A stretch of 64,000 nucleotides of DNA from contig NZ_CP040272.1 in NCBI RefSeq assembly GCF_013393905.1, forward strand, positions 2,790,001 to 2,854,000, given 5' to 3'. The stretch is from Nostoc sp. C052 (GTDB lineage: Bacteria; Cyanobacteriota; Cyanobacteriia; Cyanobacteriales; Nostocaceae). The position numbers and the translations under genes are program-made. Positions within the stretch are counted from its first letter, which is position 1, and every line of letters begins with the position of its first letter. The notes under the pieces were generated by a model. The model was not told the origin of the DNA. It did not search any database and saw only the letters and a list, made by a program, of their open reading frames with translations. Shown piece after piece: positions 34,720-42,052 of the stretch.

Positions 34720-34723
34720 AAAC
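34720..34723 (+). CRISPR. Last four bases of interrupted repeat R1 (3' exon)
   Basis: AAAC directly after the intron (one extra T at 34719 if the intron ends in AT). It matches the GGATGG-AAAC end of the intact repeat, and a spacer of repeat-compatible length starts at 34724. Confidence 0.5.
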
Positions 34724-34734
34724 TTTCTTCCATT

Positions 34735-35892
34735 AGACTTATCCGCAAAATGTAAATGCTTACTGTGAATGGGTTTGAGCAATTCAGATTGAATAGGCGA
34801 TCGCTATCTTACTCTACGAGAAAATAGGTGTTTGGCGGCATTCTGAGACAAAAAATTAAAATTAGAGTAAAAAGTACAAAACGATGAAATCAATTTCAGG
34901 ATAAAAAATTAAGTATTAATGGTTAAGGATACTAAGCGATTAAGTCTTAACCTAATCAGCCCACAAACTGCCAGAATTACCTGACTATATCGATGACGAG
35001 CGAGACGGAATTTTTCCGAGGCTACTCGAAATATTTTTACCCGACATATCATGTGTTCAACGGCAATTCTGCGAGACGAAAGTTGTTTATTCTCTTGTTT
35101 TTGGAATTCCGAAATTTCTGTATTCTTTCGTTTCTTATGAGGTGTGGTAATGGCATCATCTCCAATATAGGCCTTATCACCTATAAACCTTTGTGAGTCA
35201 GCAAATTTATTCCGAGTATCTCGAAATACTCGAAATAAATTAATATCACTTGTTTTTCCCAGCATTCCCACACAGATATCTACAATATCTTCACCACCTG
35301 GTAAGACAATAAACTGGTTTTTTAGAGTATGCATTTTTTTCTTACCAGAGTAATATCTTTTTTGTTCTTGATAGTCTACAGGTCTCGCTGTAGCCTGTTC
35401 TGCACTATCAACAATTAATTCATACTCGGACAGCATTTGCTGCAATTCTTGATATTTTTGACTATCTACTGACGCTTCTTCTATTTGAGATGCTGGTAAA
35501 ATTTCTCTCAAAATATCTACCCAATAGTTAAAAGCATCATTCGCTTTTGTTTTGGAAATATCAAAGAGTAACCCTAAAATTTCAAAAATTGGTTTTTGTC
35601 TGATGTAAACTAGACACAAGCATATTCCTTCTTTCGGTGACATCTCTGGTTTGCGTCCGCCTCCCTTGGCAATAATCCGAACTTTATTTTTTTCAATTTC
35701 TGCTTGTTTCTCTCTATGCCTTTTTTCCGCTAAGGATACCAATGCTAAAAACTGGTCATAATTAATCCCTATTAATCGTTTTGCTTCGTGGGGATGTGAT
35801 TCAATTCTTGCTAAAGGGTTTGTCATATTATCTACATATAATTTTTACTCCGTTTTTTATTATCCCACTTTGTTTATATTAAGGATAAGTCT
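34735..35892 (-). mobile_element. IS5-family (ISL2-like) insertion sequence
   Basis: A 1158-bp element with terminal inverted repeats AGACTTATCC (34735-34744) and GGATAAGTCT (35883-35892), flanked by a 3-bp ATT duplication (34732-34734 and 35893-35895). The ANT-type duplication fits the ISL2 subgroup of IS5. It contains one transposase gene on the minus strand. Confidence 0.8.
34909..35826 (-). CDS. IS5-family transposase
   Basis: A 305-residue DDE transposase. The N-terminal HTH (SPKEGICLCLVYIRQKPIFE) matches the HTH_Tnp_4 type. The catalytic acidic residues are visible in ELIVDSAEQATARP (first Asp), RFIGDKAYIGDD (second Asp) and RIAVEHMICRVKIF (Glu). Length is complete and the frame intact, so the element may be active. 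It is the only gene of the IS that interrupts CRISPR spacer 1. Confidence 0.88.
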   Translation of the reverse strand: MTNPLARIESHPHEAKRLIGINYDQFLALVSLAEKRHREKQAEIEKNKVRIIAKGGGRKPEMSPKEGICLCLVYIRQKPIFEILGLLFDISKTKANDAFNYWVDILREILPASQIEEASVDSQKYQELQQMLSEYELIVDSAEQATARPVDYQEQKRYYSGKKKMHTLKNQFIVLPGGEDIVDICVGMLGKTSDINLFRVFRDTRNKFADSQRFIGDKAYIGDDAITTPHKKRKNTEISEFQKQENKQLSSRRIAVEHMICRVKIFRVASEKFRLARHRYSQVILAVCGLIRLRLNRLVSLTINT

Positions 35893-35920
35893 ATTGCATT
35901 TAAATCCTCATCAATCCAAC

Positions 35921-36029
35921 GTGTTTTAATTCCTTTACCCCTCACGGGGATGGAAACTGTAGGTAATATTTGTTTTCAAAGCAGTAGTGTCTGTGTTTTA
36001 ATTCCTTTACCCCTCACGGGGATGGAAAA
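35921..36029 (+). CRISPR. CRISPR mini-array: repeats R2 and R3 with one intact spacer
   Basis: Two 37-nt repeats (35921-35957 and 35993-36029) start GTGTTTTAATTCC, continue TTTACCCCTCACGGGGATGG and end AAAC (R2) or AAAA (R3). The 35-nt spacer is 35958-35992. The repeat has a central CCCC-TCAC-GGGG hairpin. The changed last base of R3 marks it as the trailer-end repeat, so transcription should run on the plus strand from the interrupted R1. Confidence 0.85.
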
Positions 36030-36080
36030 GTTGAAAGGACGTTGCGATCGCATTTGCTTGGATAATTAAACTATGGATAA

Positions 36081-36108
36081 GTCGGGGGTAGTACCTCCGG
36101 CTTTTTTT
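36081..36108 (+). terminator. Intrinsic terminator after the CRISPR array
   Basis: GTCGGGGGTA pairs with TACCTCCGGC (36092-36101) including two wobble pairs, followed by seven Ts. It is well placed to end the array transcript before cas1. Confidence 0.7.
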
Positions 36109-36121
36109 ATGCCTTTTGAGC

Positions 36122-36186
36122 AACTCATATAACCCATATACGAAGTCATATAAAAATAGCATTTACGCAAATACGAACTCATATAT
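36122..36186 (+). promoter_or_regulatory. Spaced direct repeats upstream of cas1
   Basis: ATACGAAGTCATATAA (36138-36153) and ATACGAACTCATATAT (36171-36186) are 33 bp apart. A third half-copy, AACTCATATAA, is at 36122. Three helical turns of spacing on one face is what an operator for cas1-cas2 might show. No regulator is known. Confidence 0.35.
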
Positions 36187-36262
36187 CAACCTGAGAAAAT
36201 TGAAATATAGGTAAGAAAAGAAAACTTTCTGACCTACAACTAAACCTAGTTGGCTTCAATTT

Positions 36263-37309
36263 ATGTCTACCCTTTACATCACCGAACAGGACGTATCATT
36301 CCAAATTCAACACCATTATTTAAAGGTGTTTCATCAACAAAATCAACGTATTTGTATTCCAATTCGTAATCTCAGTCAGTTCATCATCTTTGGTAATATC
36401 AGTTTACCCAAAGAAGTCATTCAAATCGTTCATTCACATCAGATTCCCGTCTTATATCTAACCCAAACCGGTGAATATTTAGGACGGCTAGAAAACCCAT
36501 CTAAACTACAAGCAAAATATCTTACCTACCAACGTAGACGCGCACGCGATATTGAATTTAACCGCGCTACAGCAGAAAGTATTATCTGGGCAAAATTGCA
36601 CAATCAGCATACTTTTCTGCAAAGCTGGACTCGCCACCACGCTAATCACACAACTCAACGCGTATTAAATTACCTGACGCTGCTGATGGACAACTTACCA
36701 ATAGCACCAGGAATCGACGAACTGAACGAATACAGCGAAGAAGCTGATAATATTTATTACGATGCCGTTGCTTCTCTACTGAGCTTCTACAACAAATGTC
36801 CGCGTACAACTGCAAAGCGCATTAGCCAACTAATAAACCTGGGAAATCAACTGCTGCATCAATATATTTACACACTGCTGAACACCGCAGGACTCGACCC
36901 AGACTATGCAATTTTACACCGCGATGGTAATTATGAACTGCCCTTAGCATGGGACTTTACCGCAGAATTTCGCGCACCTATTGTCGATGACTTGGTGTTA
37001 AATTTTGTTCGCAATTTGACTAACACCAATGGGAATGGGAATGGTAACGGGAAAAGCCAGTCACACAATCTTCTGCAAAAGTTTCTCCAATATTGGGAAG
37101 CAAAATTGCGAATTTTTGTACTGCATCCTTACGCTGGAGAAGTAAGTTATCGTCAATGTCTCGACTCACAGGTACGGGAATATCTTGCATCTTTACTGGG
37201 AGATATAGAATTTTACCGTCCCCTAGCGTTAAAGTTTCGTCCTGCACATTCAGACTTCACCAATACCATTGAACCGCAAACTGTTCCTCTAAAATTGGTG
37301 AAACGATGA
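36263..37309 (+). CDS. cas1: CRISPR-associated endonuclease Cas1
   Basis: Integrase subunit of the spacer-acquisition complex; 348 residues, normal length. The N-terminal beta domain (MSTLYITEQDVSF) is followed by the helical catalytic domain. Metal ligands are seen as Glu159/Glu160 in EYSEEADNIYYDA, His219 in YAILHRDG, and Asp231 in LAWDFTAEFRAPIVDDL. A GNGNGNGNGK low-complexity linker sits at about residues 257-264, before the C-terminal helices. Its stop overlaps the cas2 start (ATGATG). It lies 234 bp downstream of the last repeat. The sequence alone does not fix the CRISPR subtype. Confidence 0.93.
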   Translation: MSTLYITEQDVSFQIQHHYLKVFHQQNQRICIPIRNLSQFIIFGNISLPKEVIQIVHSHQIPVLYLTQTGEYLGRLENPSKLQAKYLTYQRRRARDIEFNRATAESIIWAKLHNQHTFLQSWTRHHANHTTQRVLNYLTLLMDNLPIAPGIDELNEYSEEADNIYYDAVASLLSFYNKCPRTTAKRISQLINLGNQLLHQYIYTLLNTAGLDPDYAILHRDGNYELPLAWDFTAEFRAPIVDDLVLNFVRNLTNTNGNGNGNGKSQSHNLLQKFLQYWEAKLRIFVLHPYAGEVSYRQCLDSQVREYLASLLGDIEFYRPLALKFRPAHSDFTNTIEPQTVPLKLVKR

Positions 37310-37587
37310 TGTTTTATTTAGTTTGCTACGACATTGTTAGCGATACCCGTCGCAATAAAGTGGCGAAACTTCTAGAAGCTTATGGTTTGCGGGTGCAAAA
37401 ATCGGTTTTCGAGTGCGTGTTGGATGAAAAGCAGTATGAAAACCTATCCAAATACCTCTTCCGACTCGTTAACAAACGCGAAGACCAAGTTAGATTCTAC
37501 CCCATGACTGCACACAATCGTTGCAAGGTCGCAGTATTGGGAACGCAACCTGAGTTTGTAGTAGATGACGCTGCGTTTATAGTTTAG
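37306..37587 (+). CDS. cas2: CRISPR-associated protein Cas2
   Basis: A 93-residue Cas2 with ferredoxin-like fold that bridges Cas1 dimers. The N-terminal YLVCYDIVSDTRRNKVAKLL carries the conserved Asp of the beta-1 strand, and VQKSVFECVLDEKQYENL is the typical second motif. It overlaps cas1 by 4 bp. A start at the next ATG, one codon later, is equally possible. No further cas gene follows, and relic sequences begin within about 130 bp. Confidence 0.93.
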   Translation: MMFYLVCYDIVSDTRRNKVAKLLEAYGLRVQKSVFECVLDEKQYENLSKYLFRLVNKREDQVRFYPMTAHNRCKVAVLGTQPEFVVDDAAFIV

Positions 37588-37718
37588 ATCGCGCAACCCC
37601 TAACAAAGTATTACCCACACAAATTATCACAAAATGAACGCTTGGAAAAAAGCACGCGCTCCACCTGTGCAAAAATCTCTGCGCTTTCGGTCAAGTTTGG
37701 ACATTCGGAAACTTTTGA

Positions 37719-37955
37719 ATGCACATTCAAGCTGTCAAATTCCGTTTGATTTTCGCTGCAAAAGCCCAAAAACAACTTGATTCATTATCCCCAAAAGACC
37801 GCAAGCAATACGATAAAGCTTTTGAATGTTTCGCTAATAATGGGGCTACATATCCCAGCTTAAGAACCATCGATATCGTTGCAAAGATGGCGAACTCTGG
37901 AGTTCTTCTGCATCAATGGCGAAACGGTTTTACTGGCGTTATATGGAGGATATGA
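37719..37955 (+). pseudogene. RelE/ParE-like toxin fragment
   Basis: A 78-codon frame. FRLIFAAKAQKQLDSLSPKD is typical of RelE/ParE toxins or their cytotoxic-translational-repressor relatives. The later part (NGATYPSLRTIDI, HQWRNGFTGVIWRI) is shortened and diverged compared with the usual 90-110 residues. There is no antitoxin gene beside it. Probably a decayed gene; a functional short variant is not excluded. Confidence 0.45.
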
Positions 37956-37992
37956 GCATCATCATTACCCATTTAGATTCGCACTAATCAAG

Positions 37993-38102
37993 GTCAGAAT
38001 TCAGGAGTCAGAATTCAGGAGTCAGGAGTCAAGAGTCAGAATTCAGGAGAGTATTTGATGAATGAATATATCAATCATACTAGACTCCTGATAAATTCTG
38101 AC
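37993..38102. repeat. Inverted/tandem GTCAGAATTCAGGAGTC repeat
   Basis: GTCAGAATTCAGGAGTC is repeated with variants three times and ends in GACTCCTGATAAATTCTGAC (38083-38102). Same family as 13637-13731 and 51311-51578. Confidence 0.65.
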
Positions 38103-38168
38103 TTTTGACAATTCCTTGAAATTGCTGTTTTAAGTGCCTTTTGTCTGGGAAATTTTAACTTGTTTATT

Positions 38169-38474
38169 ATGTCTAATATTCGTCGAATCACCACACGCGA
38201 ACGACATCTGATTTTACTCTATAGCAATTGGGAGTTTAGCATGACACCAACACAATTTTATGCTAAATGGGCTGTAAGTTATGAACTAATTGCCTTAATA
38301 TGTTCCCGTTCGGATTCAACAGTTCGAGGCTGGTTTAGAAATGGCTCTAATCGACGCTATCCCACCCATAATGATTTACTCCATCTGGCTTTGATGGATT
38401 TTTTTCTCGAACATTTCGAGGAGATTCCCGAACAGGTTTTGGACTGGTTGCACCTTGACCATCTTGAATTATAG
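38169..38474 (+). CDS. Small HTH protein of a Nostoc-type paralogous family
   Basis: A 101-residue protein starting MSNIRRITTRERHL, or about 77 residues if started at MTPTQFYAKW (38241), which has GGGAG 7 bases upstream. The core ELIALICSRSDSTVRGWFRNGSNRRYP looks like a helix-turn-helix with recognition helix STVRGWF. The tail LALMDFFLEHFEEIPEQVLD is helical. It resembles small proteins present in many copies in filamentous cyanobacteria. The target is unknown. Confidence 0.6.
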   Translation: MSNIRRITTRERHLILLYSNWEFSMTPTQFYAKWAVSYELIALICSRSDSTVRGWFRNGSNRRYPTHNDLLHLALMDFFLEHFEEIPEQVLDWLHLDHLEL

Positions 38475-38611
38475 CCGATAAAAATCCACAAATTCAGTAA
38501 TTTGTCAATAGCATCTTGCTCTGTCTTAGAAAATACTCATAGCCTACGGTAATGATAGTCATTTCAAAGCTGAGTTTTTGAGTATTTTACAGCATTTGTA
38601 AGGTGGTTATT

Positions 38612-38858
38612 ATGACCTATTTTCAGCAACTGCATCCGTGGTGCATTATTCGCGTTTTATCTAACGAACAACTGTTGGATAATGCTAGTGTGAATTCTGG
38701 TGTTCAACAGTCTAATATTGTTTATTGTTGCACGCTTTCGCCGTCGTAATGATGCAGTTGCTTACTTACAAGTGTTGCAACATTCAATCAAAAATATCAA
38801 ATTCTTGATTATTTTTGATGTGCAAGGAGTGCGAAATTTACCCGATATGAAGCTTTGA
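38612..38858 (+). pseudogene. Frameshifted small cyanobacterial hypothetical gene
   Basis: The ATG frame reads MTYFQQLHPWCIIRVL... and stops at about codon 46. A second frame resumes within the overlap as VARFRRRNDAVAYLQVLQHS and ends LPDMKL. The two pieces together look like one protein of roughly 75-80 residues (small conserved Nostoc type) broken by a frameshift near 38725. Confidence 0.55.
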
Positions 38859-38873
38859 GTTGATTGACTTTAT

Positions 38874-39250
38874 CTAAACACCTGCGTCTTTGTTAATATC
38901 AGTTATAAAGTTTCTGAACCCATAAGCTGAACGCTTAATTAGCTTGAGCTTGTTATTGATGCCTTCAACAGCACCACTTGTTGTCCTATTATCAAAGTAA
39001 GCTACTATTTCATCAAACCATCGGATAAAAGTATTGTTACTATTTGAGAAATATTTTTTAGCAATTGAAGTGCCATATACCCAATTTAAAGACTGCCGGA
39101 TATCAATCATTCGTTTTATTAAAAACTCTTCTAAATTTCTCTTTTAATTCATGCATTAATTTTAGGCTAGGAGACACAGCTTTCACCTGAATAAGTTTAT
39201 TTTTTTTGCTCTTCGTTTAAATCTGACTCATTTTTAAGTAAAACATATTT
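38874..39250 (-). pseudogene. Decayed ISL3-family transposase, C-terminal half
   Basis: Pieces in different minus-strand frames: LKNESDLNEEQKKI (about 39250-39200), then VKAVSPSLKLMHELKEKFRR, a stop, and finally the 78-codon frame 38874-39110 with FDEIVAYFDNRTTSGAVEGI and NNKLKLIKRSAYGFRNF, the signature end of ISL3 transposases. Frameshifts and missing ends mark a relic. Confidence 0.75.
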
Positions 39251-39709
39251 ACTTTAGAGTTTATTAGCGATCGCTCTCCAGGTGGGGTCATCTCACAAAA
39301 TCGCATTGCTCCCGTTGATTTTTGCATTTCGCCAAAGTATAGGGGTATGAGTAGCATTCGCGCAGAAAGCCGAGTTAAGAGATATTACATGAGTAAGACA
39401 AATATTCTTAGAAGCTGAAACCCTTATTTTATCGTTGAGTAGTGACTCGATAAACGTAAAATGCTCCCGCGTATCCCGGCTGAACCCCCAATCGAGATCC
39501 AAGTAGTACAGCGTGGCGCTATCAGAATGACGGGCTTTATCATCCCATCAAGTAAACTCCAGACCAAAGCGATGTCATCAGACAAGCCGCTGCGCGTCTA
39601 TGCCCTTCCCAGTTCTGGGGGAGAGTCAGCACGACAGCGATCGCCTACCTCATGTATTCCTGATAAGCAATTTTTATTAACGCTATCAGCCTTTTTGTGT
39701 CAAGTCCTG
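39251..39709. other. Non-coding stretch between the ISL3 relic and the light-harvesting-like gene
   Basis: Short overlapping frames on both strands here have no family resemblance. AACCCTTATTTTATCGTTGA (39421-39440) resembles AACCCTTATTCTTTCGTTGA (33667-33686) near the CRISPR leader candidate, which suggests a shared dispersed sequence. Confidence 0.35.
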
Positions 39710-39738
39710 TTGACTAATTGTAACAATATTGTTATATT
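39710..39738 (+). promoter_or_regulatory. Sigma-70 type promoter with operator palindrome
   Basis: TTGACT (39710-39715) and TATATT (39733-39738) are 17 bp apart. A perfect 14-bp palindrome, TAACAATATTGTTA (39721-39734), fills the spacer and touches the -10 box, so a bound repressor would block polymerase. It lies 35 bp upstream of the light-harvesting-like gene. Confidence 0.6.
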
Positions 39739-39772
39739 AGTTTACATAACTAAACAAGCAAAAGAAAAAACT

Positions 39773-39943
39773 ATGTATACCACTGTTAATGAAAACGGCG
39801 TTCTCAACAATTACGCTCCTGTTCCCCAGGTATACTGCGCTGAATACCCGGCAATTTGGGAACAACGTAACTACGTTATACAAGGTGCAGTTGCAGCTAT
39901 GTTTGTTACCGCTCTAGTTTTGGTTGCTTTTGCGGTTAGCTAA
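39773..39943 (+). CDS. ssl1498-family light-harvesting-like protein
   Basis: A 56-residue single-helix membrane protein: MYTTVNENGVLNNYAPVPQV, then a hydrophilic EYPAIWEQRNYV segment and one membrane helix (AMFVTALVLVAFAV). This matches the small ssl1498-type family related to chlorophyll-binding single-helix proteins, likely in thylakoid membranes and photosystem assembly or protection. The long in-frame extension upstream crosses the promoter and is not coding. It is followed by an intrinsic terminator at 40000-40026. Confidence 0.82.
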   Translation: MYTTVNENGVLNNYAPVPQVYCAEYPAIWEQRNYVIQGAVAAMFVTALVLVAFAVS

Positions 39944-39999
39944 GATTTTTTGATTTCGGTATCGCTGTATCTCATCGTAATTCGTACTTCTCCCCCTAG

Positions 40000-40026
40000 C
40001 CTCGGTACTTAACGCCGGGGTTTTTT
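40000..40026 (+). terminator. Intrinsic terminator of the light-harvesting-like gene
   Basis: CCTCGG (40000-40005) pairs with CCGGGG (40015-40020) across a 9-base loop, followed by six Ts (40021-40026). The remaining gap to 40278 shows nothing that I can name. Confidence 0.75.
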
Positions 40027-40278
40027 GCTGTGGAGTGCGATCGCTATAAAGCGGGCGTTCCGCCATCGCAATTCAAAAGAAAAGTTTCACGTCGCGCATC
40101 TCGGCTCAATGCCCACTTGTAAGCTCATCATATTAGGCTTTTTGGGGACTTACATTGTTTTATTGACATAACCTAACCAAAAAAACTTTATAGCACTACT
40201 CATTTAGCTTGCCTCAATAATGTAAGCCACTTGCCAATTCTCATCGACGACTTGATCGCGGGCAATTTGTAACCTGGA

Positions 40279-41010
40279 CTAAACAGACAAAGCATCAGCC
40301 AAATCCCGAAGTAATTTTGCTCCATCACCACGCCATGCACTACCATGCATACACGCCAGCGTTGCTGGTTCGGTGGCTGCCAATTTATCCAGCAGAAGGC
40401 GAGTATTCTTCGTATGAGAAAAATAATCCATCCCGTGGCGGAATGCTTCGCTCTTGCCGAGAATATCCGACTCAGTGAGTGGTTCGATCTCGACACCGCC
40501 TTGAGTAAAGAGGTCGCCACAAAACAGTGTCTTGGTGCGTTCTTCCATCAGAAATCCACAATCCCACCCGTGGGGTAGATGGGGTGTATCGAACCAACGA
40601 ATGGAGTTTTTGCCCAACGAGAGCAACTCACCGTCCTCCAAGGATCTTGCCGAACGATCGGCAAGGTCGTTGACAGATACCATTGCTGCGATCGTGCCAC
40701 AAAGGGGCGACGAGTTTGGGGCTACAGCTAGCCATTCATTGAGCGATCCACACTCGTCTGCTTCAACATGAGAAAAGGCGATATAACGCAGGCGTTCTAC
40801 TGGCAATATACTCGCAACCGCCTCGCGTACCAAGGGAAACATCTTGCGCGGCCCAGTATGAAAAATTAATGATTCGTCGTCAACAATCAGGTATTGATTG
40901 AATGAAAATCCTCCCACTCCACCTGGGAGGGCGATCGGTGTATTAATCCTGTAAATCCCCTCAGCAACTTCATAGACATTCGTTCCTGACTGGGTATTTG
41001 TTATGACCAT
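40279..41010 (-). CDS. MBL-fold diiron protein (oxygen-binding ODP-like)
   Basis: A 243-residue metallo-beta-lactamase fold with the flavodiiron-type metal motif H-x-E-x-D (FSHVEADECGSLNEW) rather than the hydrolase HxHxDH. Further ligands appear in TLFCGDLFTQ and ACMHGSAWRGDG. The Glu-containing motif is typical of the diiron domain of flavodiiron proteins and of stand-alone ODP sensors that bind O2, so an O2- or NO-handling role is inferred. There is no flavodoxin domain. Isolated gene. Confidence 0.8.
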   Translation of the reverse strand: MVITNTQSGTNVYEVAEGIYRINTPIALPGGVGGFSFNQYLIVDDESLIFHTGPRKMFPLVREAVASILPVERLRYIAFSHVEADECGSLNEWLAVAPNSSPLCGTIAAMVSVNDLADRSARSLEDGELLSLGKNSIRWFDTPHLPHGWDCGFLMEERTKTLFCGDLFTQGGVEIEPLTESDILGKSEAFRHGMDYFSHTKNTRLLLDKLAATEPATLACMHGSAWRGDGAKLLRDLADALSV

Positions 41011-41326
41011 TGTTTATTCTTCCGAGCAAGTTTAGTGGTCAAATGAGCAATCGTATTTATTGTTCTGATTTTTCTACTCTTCAGTTCGCTACAGGGGTGT
41101 CTGTCGGTCATTTTCAAGAGTGTTAGTATAGCACCTAGTCCTATACTTTAGGGTAAAATAGTAGGTTGGGGACGACCGATTACTGACACAGCAGCAACAG
41201 CAACAGAAGCGCACTTCTATGGTAAGTAAGTTAGCGGCAGGTTATAGCTTATCTGAATCTCTTGCCAGTACATACCAATACTTACATAACTAGTTACTAT
41301 GCACATTATGGCTAATAATTAAACTT
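41011..41326. other. Divergent promoter region, 316 bp
   Basis: Lies between the ODP-like gene and the DUF3318 gene. Contains a GTAGGTTGGGGACGACCG half of the GTAGGTTGGG repeat family (41161). No other feature identified. Confidence 0.35.
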
Positions 41327-41932
41327 ATGGAGCCAAATGTTGAAATTCGCCGTTTGTTAGATGTAATGCCTGCTTCTGGTCGGATGACGACAAAACTTGT
41401 TAGTAAACCAGAACAGGCAAAAGTGATTGACGCCTCCTTTCCCCAACCCTGGAATCAGGCGCGACCGATATATATTAATTTCGATTTGTGGCGTCGCTTG
41501 ACAAAGCCGCAACGAGACTTGCTGCTATTGCAGATGGTTAGCTGGTTAACGGGGGTAAAGTGGTTTAAACCCGATATTTATCAAGGTGCGGTGTTAGTCG
41601 GGTTGTTAGGCGGATTCTTGGAAGCAGCACAGTCAGACGTAGTGGGTGTAGCTGTAGCTGGGGGATTAAGTGCGATCGCTGCTTTTCGGATCTGGCGTAC
41701 TAATAAATCTCAAGAGTCAGAGTTAAATGCCGATGCTGCTGCGATAAAAATAGCACAGAGACGCGGTTATTCCGAAGCTGAAGCAGCACAGCACCTATTA
41801 TCTGCAATTGAAGCGGTAGCCAAAATTGAAGGGCGTGCCAGTTTCAATTTTACCGAGTTGATTCGTTGCCAAAATTTACGAGCGATCGCAGGTTTATCAC
41901 CAGTGGGTATACCAGAAAGCTACGATAGGTAG
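41327..41932 (+). CDS. DUF3318 family protein
   Basis: A 201-residue protein. RRLLDVMPASGRMTTKLVSK and QAKVIDASFPQPWNQARPIY are the signature opening of DUF3318, a cyanobacterial family. Two hydrophobic segments (about 86-122) suggest membrane association, and the C-terminal LNADAAAIKIAQRRGYSEAE region is helical. The D/H-rich layout is reminiscent of a degenerate M48-like peptidase, but no HExxH motif is present. The function is unknown. Confidence 0.82.
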   Translation: MEPNVEIRRLLDVMPASGRMTTKLVSKPEQAKVIDASFPQPWNQARPIYINFDLWRRLTKPQRDLLLLQMVSWLTGVKWFKPDIYQGAVLVGLLGGFLEAAQSDVVGVAVAGGLSAIAAFRIWRTNKSQESELNADAAAIKIAQRRGYSEAEAAQHLLSAIEAVAKIEGRASFNFTELIRCQNLRAIAGLSPVGIPESYDR

Positions 41933-42052
41933 AAATAGTTAAAAATTAAAGAATCAGGAGATTATTTGATAAATGAATAAGTTTTAGCTCAGATTATTAT
42001 TACAATCTGCGGCAACATTTTTGATAGAAATAAATTTCATTTTTAACTAACA

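Larger units (their letters stand above)
34724..35920 (+). CRISPR. Spacer 1, split by an IS5-family element
   Basis: Spacer bases 34724-34734 (ending ATT) and 35896-35920 flank the IS. Removing the IS and the duplicated ATT joins 11 + 25 = 36 nt between AAAC of R1 and the first base of R2. The intact spacer 2 is 35 nt, so the length itself supports this reading. Confidence 0.65.

Noticed and set aside
39461..39772. In-frame 104-codon N-terminal extension of the light-harvesting-like protein
   Set aside because: It spans a consensus promoter and palindrome. The family protein is about 56 residues and starts at MYTTVNENG.
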